Source: Planctomycetota bacterium
GTDB taxonomy: Bacteria; Planctomycetota; SZUA-567; H5-PLA8
Reading direction: 5' to 3'
Assembly: GCA_023150555.1 (NCBI GenBank)
Contig: JAKLKQ010000022.1
Span: 1-64,000 of the forward strand
DNA length: 64,000 bases
How positions within the stretch are numbered: position 1 is the first letter of the stretch; every line of letters begins with the position of its first letter. This document shows positions 63,204 to 64,000 of the stretch, one piece after another. The notes beneath the pieces are model-generated. The model made no database searches and was not told the origin of the DNA. It was given only the letters and a program-made list of their open reading frames with translations. A program made the translations under genes and the position numbers.

Positions 63204-63332
63204 ATGACGGCACAGGAGAAGAAGGAACTGAAAGTCGGGTTCATCATTGTGGCGTTTGTCACGGGCGTCTGCTTCGTGGCGCATATCGCCGGCCTGGTCG
63301 CCGCCTTTGCCACGCCATGGCCCGGCGCCTGA
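63204..63332 (+). CDS. Small single-pass membrane protein
   Basis: This 42-residue protein has charged 'MTAQEKKELKV' followed by one membrane segment ('GFIIVAFVTGVCFVAHIAGLVAAFATPW'). AAGGAGG lies 6 nt before the ATG. No family is known to me. The TTGACA-like box at 63094-63099 could be its -35 element, but no -10 box sits at standard spacing. Confidence 0.55.
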   Translation: MTAQEKKELKVGFIIVAFVTGVCFVAHIAGLVAAFATPWPGA

Positions 63333-63413
63333 CGTTGAGCCGGACCGTCTGAGATAGCCGGTGCACCGGATGCGGTGCGCCGAAGCACGCGCTCCATAGA
63401 GCGCACCCACAAT

Positions 63414-63441
63414 GCCTCCCGGAAGCGGGGGGCCTTTTGTT
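63414..63441 (+). terminator. Rho-independent terminator
   Basis: GCCTCCCG and CGGGGGGC form an 8-bp stem (one G-T pair) with a 4-base loop, followed by CTTTTGTTTT. It ends the transcript of the small membrane protein at 63204. Confidence 0.75.
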
Positions 63442-63668
63442 TTGGTGCCGCCGAACTTCTGTGCTCGCCATTCGCTGCAAGCGCAACGCGTCACTCGTCT
63501 TCCGCGCTGCACCTTGCGAAAACGAGAGGTGTCGTTTCTTGACCGCGCTGCTCAAAAGTGCGCATCGAAAAAATTAAAACTTGCAATCGACTCCTGCCGC
63601 GACACCATAACTCCGCGCTCAACATGCCGTTTCAAGTTCGCGAAAGTATAGGACACGATCGGAGCCCA

Positions 63669-63684
63669 TTGGCCCCGTTCTTGC
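63669..63684 (+). promoter_or_regulatory. Sigma-54 (-24/-12) promoter of the PII gene
   Basis: TTGGC and TTGC are spaced exactly as in the consensus (TGGC, 7 bases, TTGC). The site lies about 70 bases before the PII start codon. PII genes are often nitrogen-controlled through sigma-54, so the context agrees. Confidence 0.65.
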
Positions 63685-63756
63685 CATGCTACGGAATGAA
63701 GCCGTGGAGCCGCTCGCCTGCGGTTGCGGCTTGAGCCACCAAAAGGAATTTCAATC

Positions 63757-64000
63757 ATGAAACTGATCGAAGCCATCATCCAGCCGTCCCGCTTGGAGGC
63801 CGTGAAGGAGGCCTTGAGCGAGGTCGAGGTTGTACGCCTGACGGTCTGCGACGTGCAGGGCTTCGGCCGGCAGAAGGGTCACACAGAGATCTACCGCGGG
63901 CACGAGTACACGGTGAACCTGCTGCGCAAGGTGAAGCTGGAGATCGCGGTGAACGACGACTTCGTCGAGCCGACGATTCAGGCCATCATTCGCGGTGGCC
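63757..64000 (+). CDS. Nitrogen regulatory protein PII, 5' part
   Basis: The first 81 residues of a PII signal protein are present and the gene runs off the window. 'MKLIEAIIQPSRLEAVKEAL', 'VQGFGRQKGHTEIYRGHEYTVNLLRKVKLEIAV' is clear PII text, and Tyr51 in the T-loop is the residue that GlnD uridylylates. GlnB or GlnK cannot be told apart without the rest. AAAGGA precedes the ATG. Confidence 0.95.
   Translation, partial: MKLIEAIIQPSRLEAVKEALSEVEVVRLTVCDVQGFGRQKGHTEIYRGHEYTVNLLRKVKLEIAVNDDFVEPTIQAIIRGG

Larger units (their letters stand above)
63333..63756. other. Intergenic region before the PII gene
   Basis: These 424 bases carry a terminator (63414-63441), a TGCACCTTG motif (63508-63516) and a sigma-54-type promoter (63669-63684). 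I see no convincing gene. Confidence 0.5.

Overview
The window is a GC-rich bacterial chromosome segment with dense coding on both strands and one clearly lower-GC accessory island at the left end (about 150-3480). Several features point to a planctomycete or a related PVC/candidate-phylum lineage: Gfo/Idh/MocA oxidoreductases, xylose-isomerase-like TIM barrels, a very large CBM9/NHL secreted protein, small membrane proteins with a shared 'HLST' N-terminal motif, collagen-like secreted proteins and a type IV pilin-like protein. No rRNA was found to settle this, so the lineage call is tentative. I found no tRNA, CRISPR array, insertion sequence or prophage.

Layout. 1-3480 is a decayed RHS polymorphic-toxin tip (minus strand) with an RNase-A-like C-terminal toxin domain, followed by three small orphan genes and preceded by a HEAT-like protein. 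3480-4878 is gene-poor and rich in palindromes. 4879-7298 holds a secreted small protein, a zinc-type alcohol dehydrogenase and a membrane zinc protease. 7499-11759 is a pilus-motor cluster: a PilT-like ATPase with a degenerate His box, a canonical PilT and a PilC/GspF platform protein. 11907-14165 is nrdR plus a protein with two ATP cones that looks like a catalytically dead class III ribonucleotide reductase. Next come a Gfo/Idh/MocA oxidoreductase, a 58-aa coiled-coil gene and argG, the 1,362-aa CBM9/NHL protein, a phytanoyl-CoA-dioxygenase-like enzyme and a lipocalin-like protein.

23123-27028 is a compact sugar-catabolic operon: HutC-type GntR regulator with an apparent own operator, class I aldolase, Gfo/Idh/MocA dehydrogenase and XylA-like isomerase. 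27038-35153 carries a VOC protein, methyltransferase, sugar-phosphate isomerase/epimerase, FprA-like ferredoxin reductase, TPR protein, M19 dipeptidase, sarcosine-oxidase-like flavoenzyme and a YddG-like exporter. 35239-40350 is rsmI and a purine block (PurSL fusion, DinB-like protein, PurQ). 40474-43116 contains two paralogous collagen-like secreted proteins. 43365-52612 contains tyrA, a YfcE-like phosphodiesterase and three large polytopic membrane proteins of the TMTC/GT-C type.

52788-55623 is a divergent EF-Tu paralogue flanked by three small 'HLST' membrane proteins. 55823-62983 holds aspS, a beta-carbonic anhydrase, a GNAT_C-type acyltransferase with a UbiA prenyltransferase, a CocE/NonD hydrolase and a prepilin-like protein. 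The window ends inside a PII nitrogen-regulator gene behind a well-formed sigma-54 promoter.

Most housekeeping assignments are secure from motifs. The most unusual items are the NrdD-like pseudoenzyme next to nrdR, the PilT pair with one degenerate partner, the EF-Tu/HLST cluster, the collagen-like pair, and a recurring set of intergenic palindromes and a nine-base motif.
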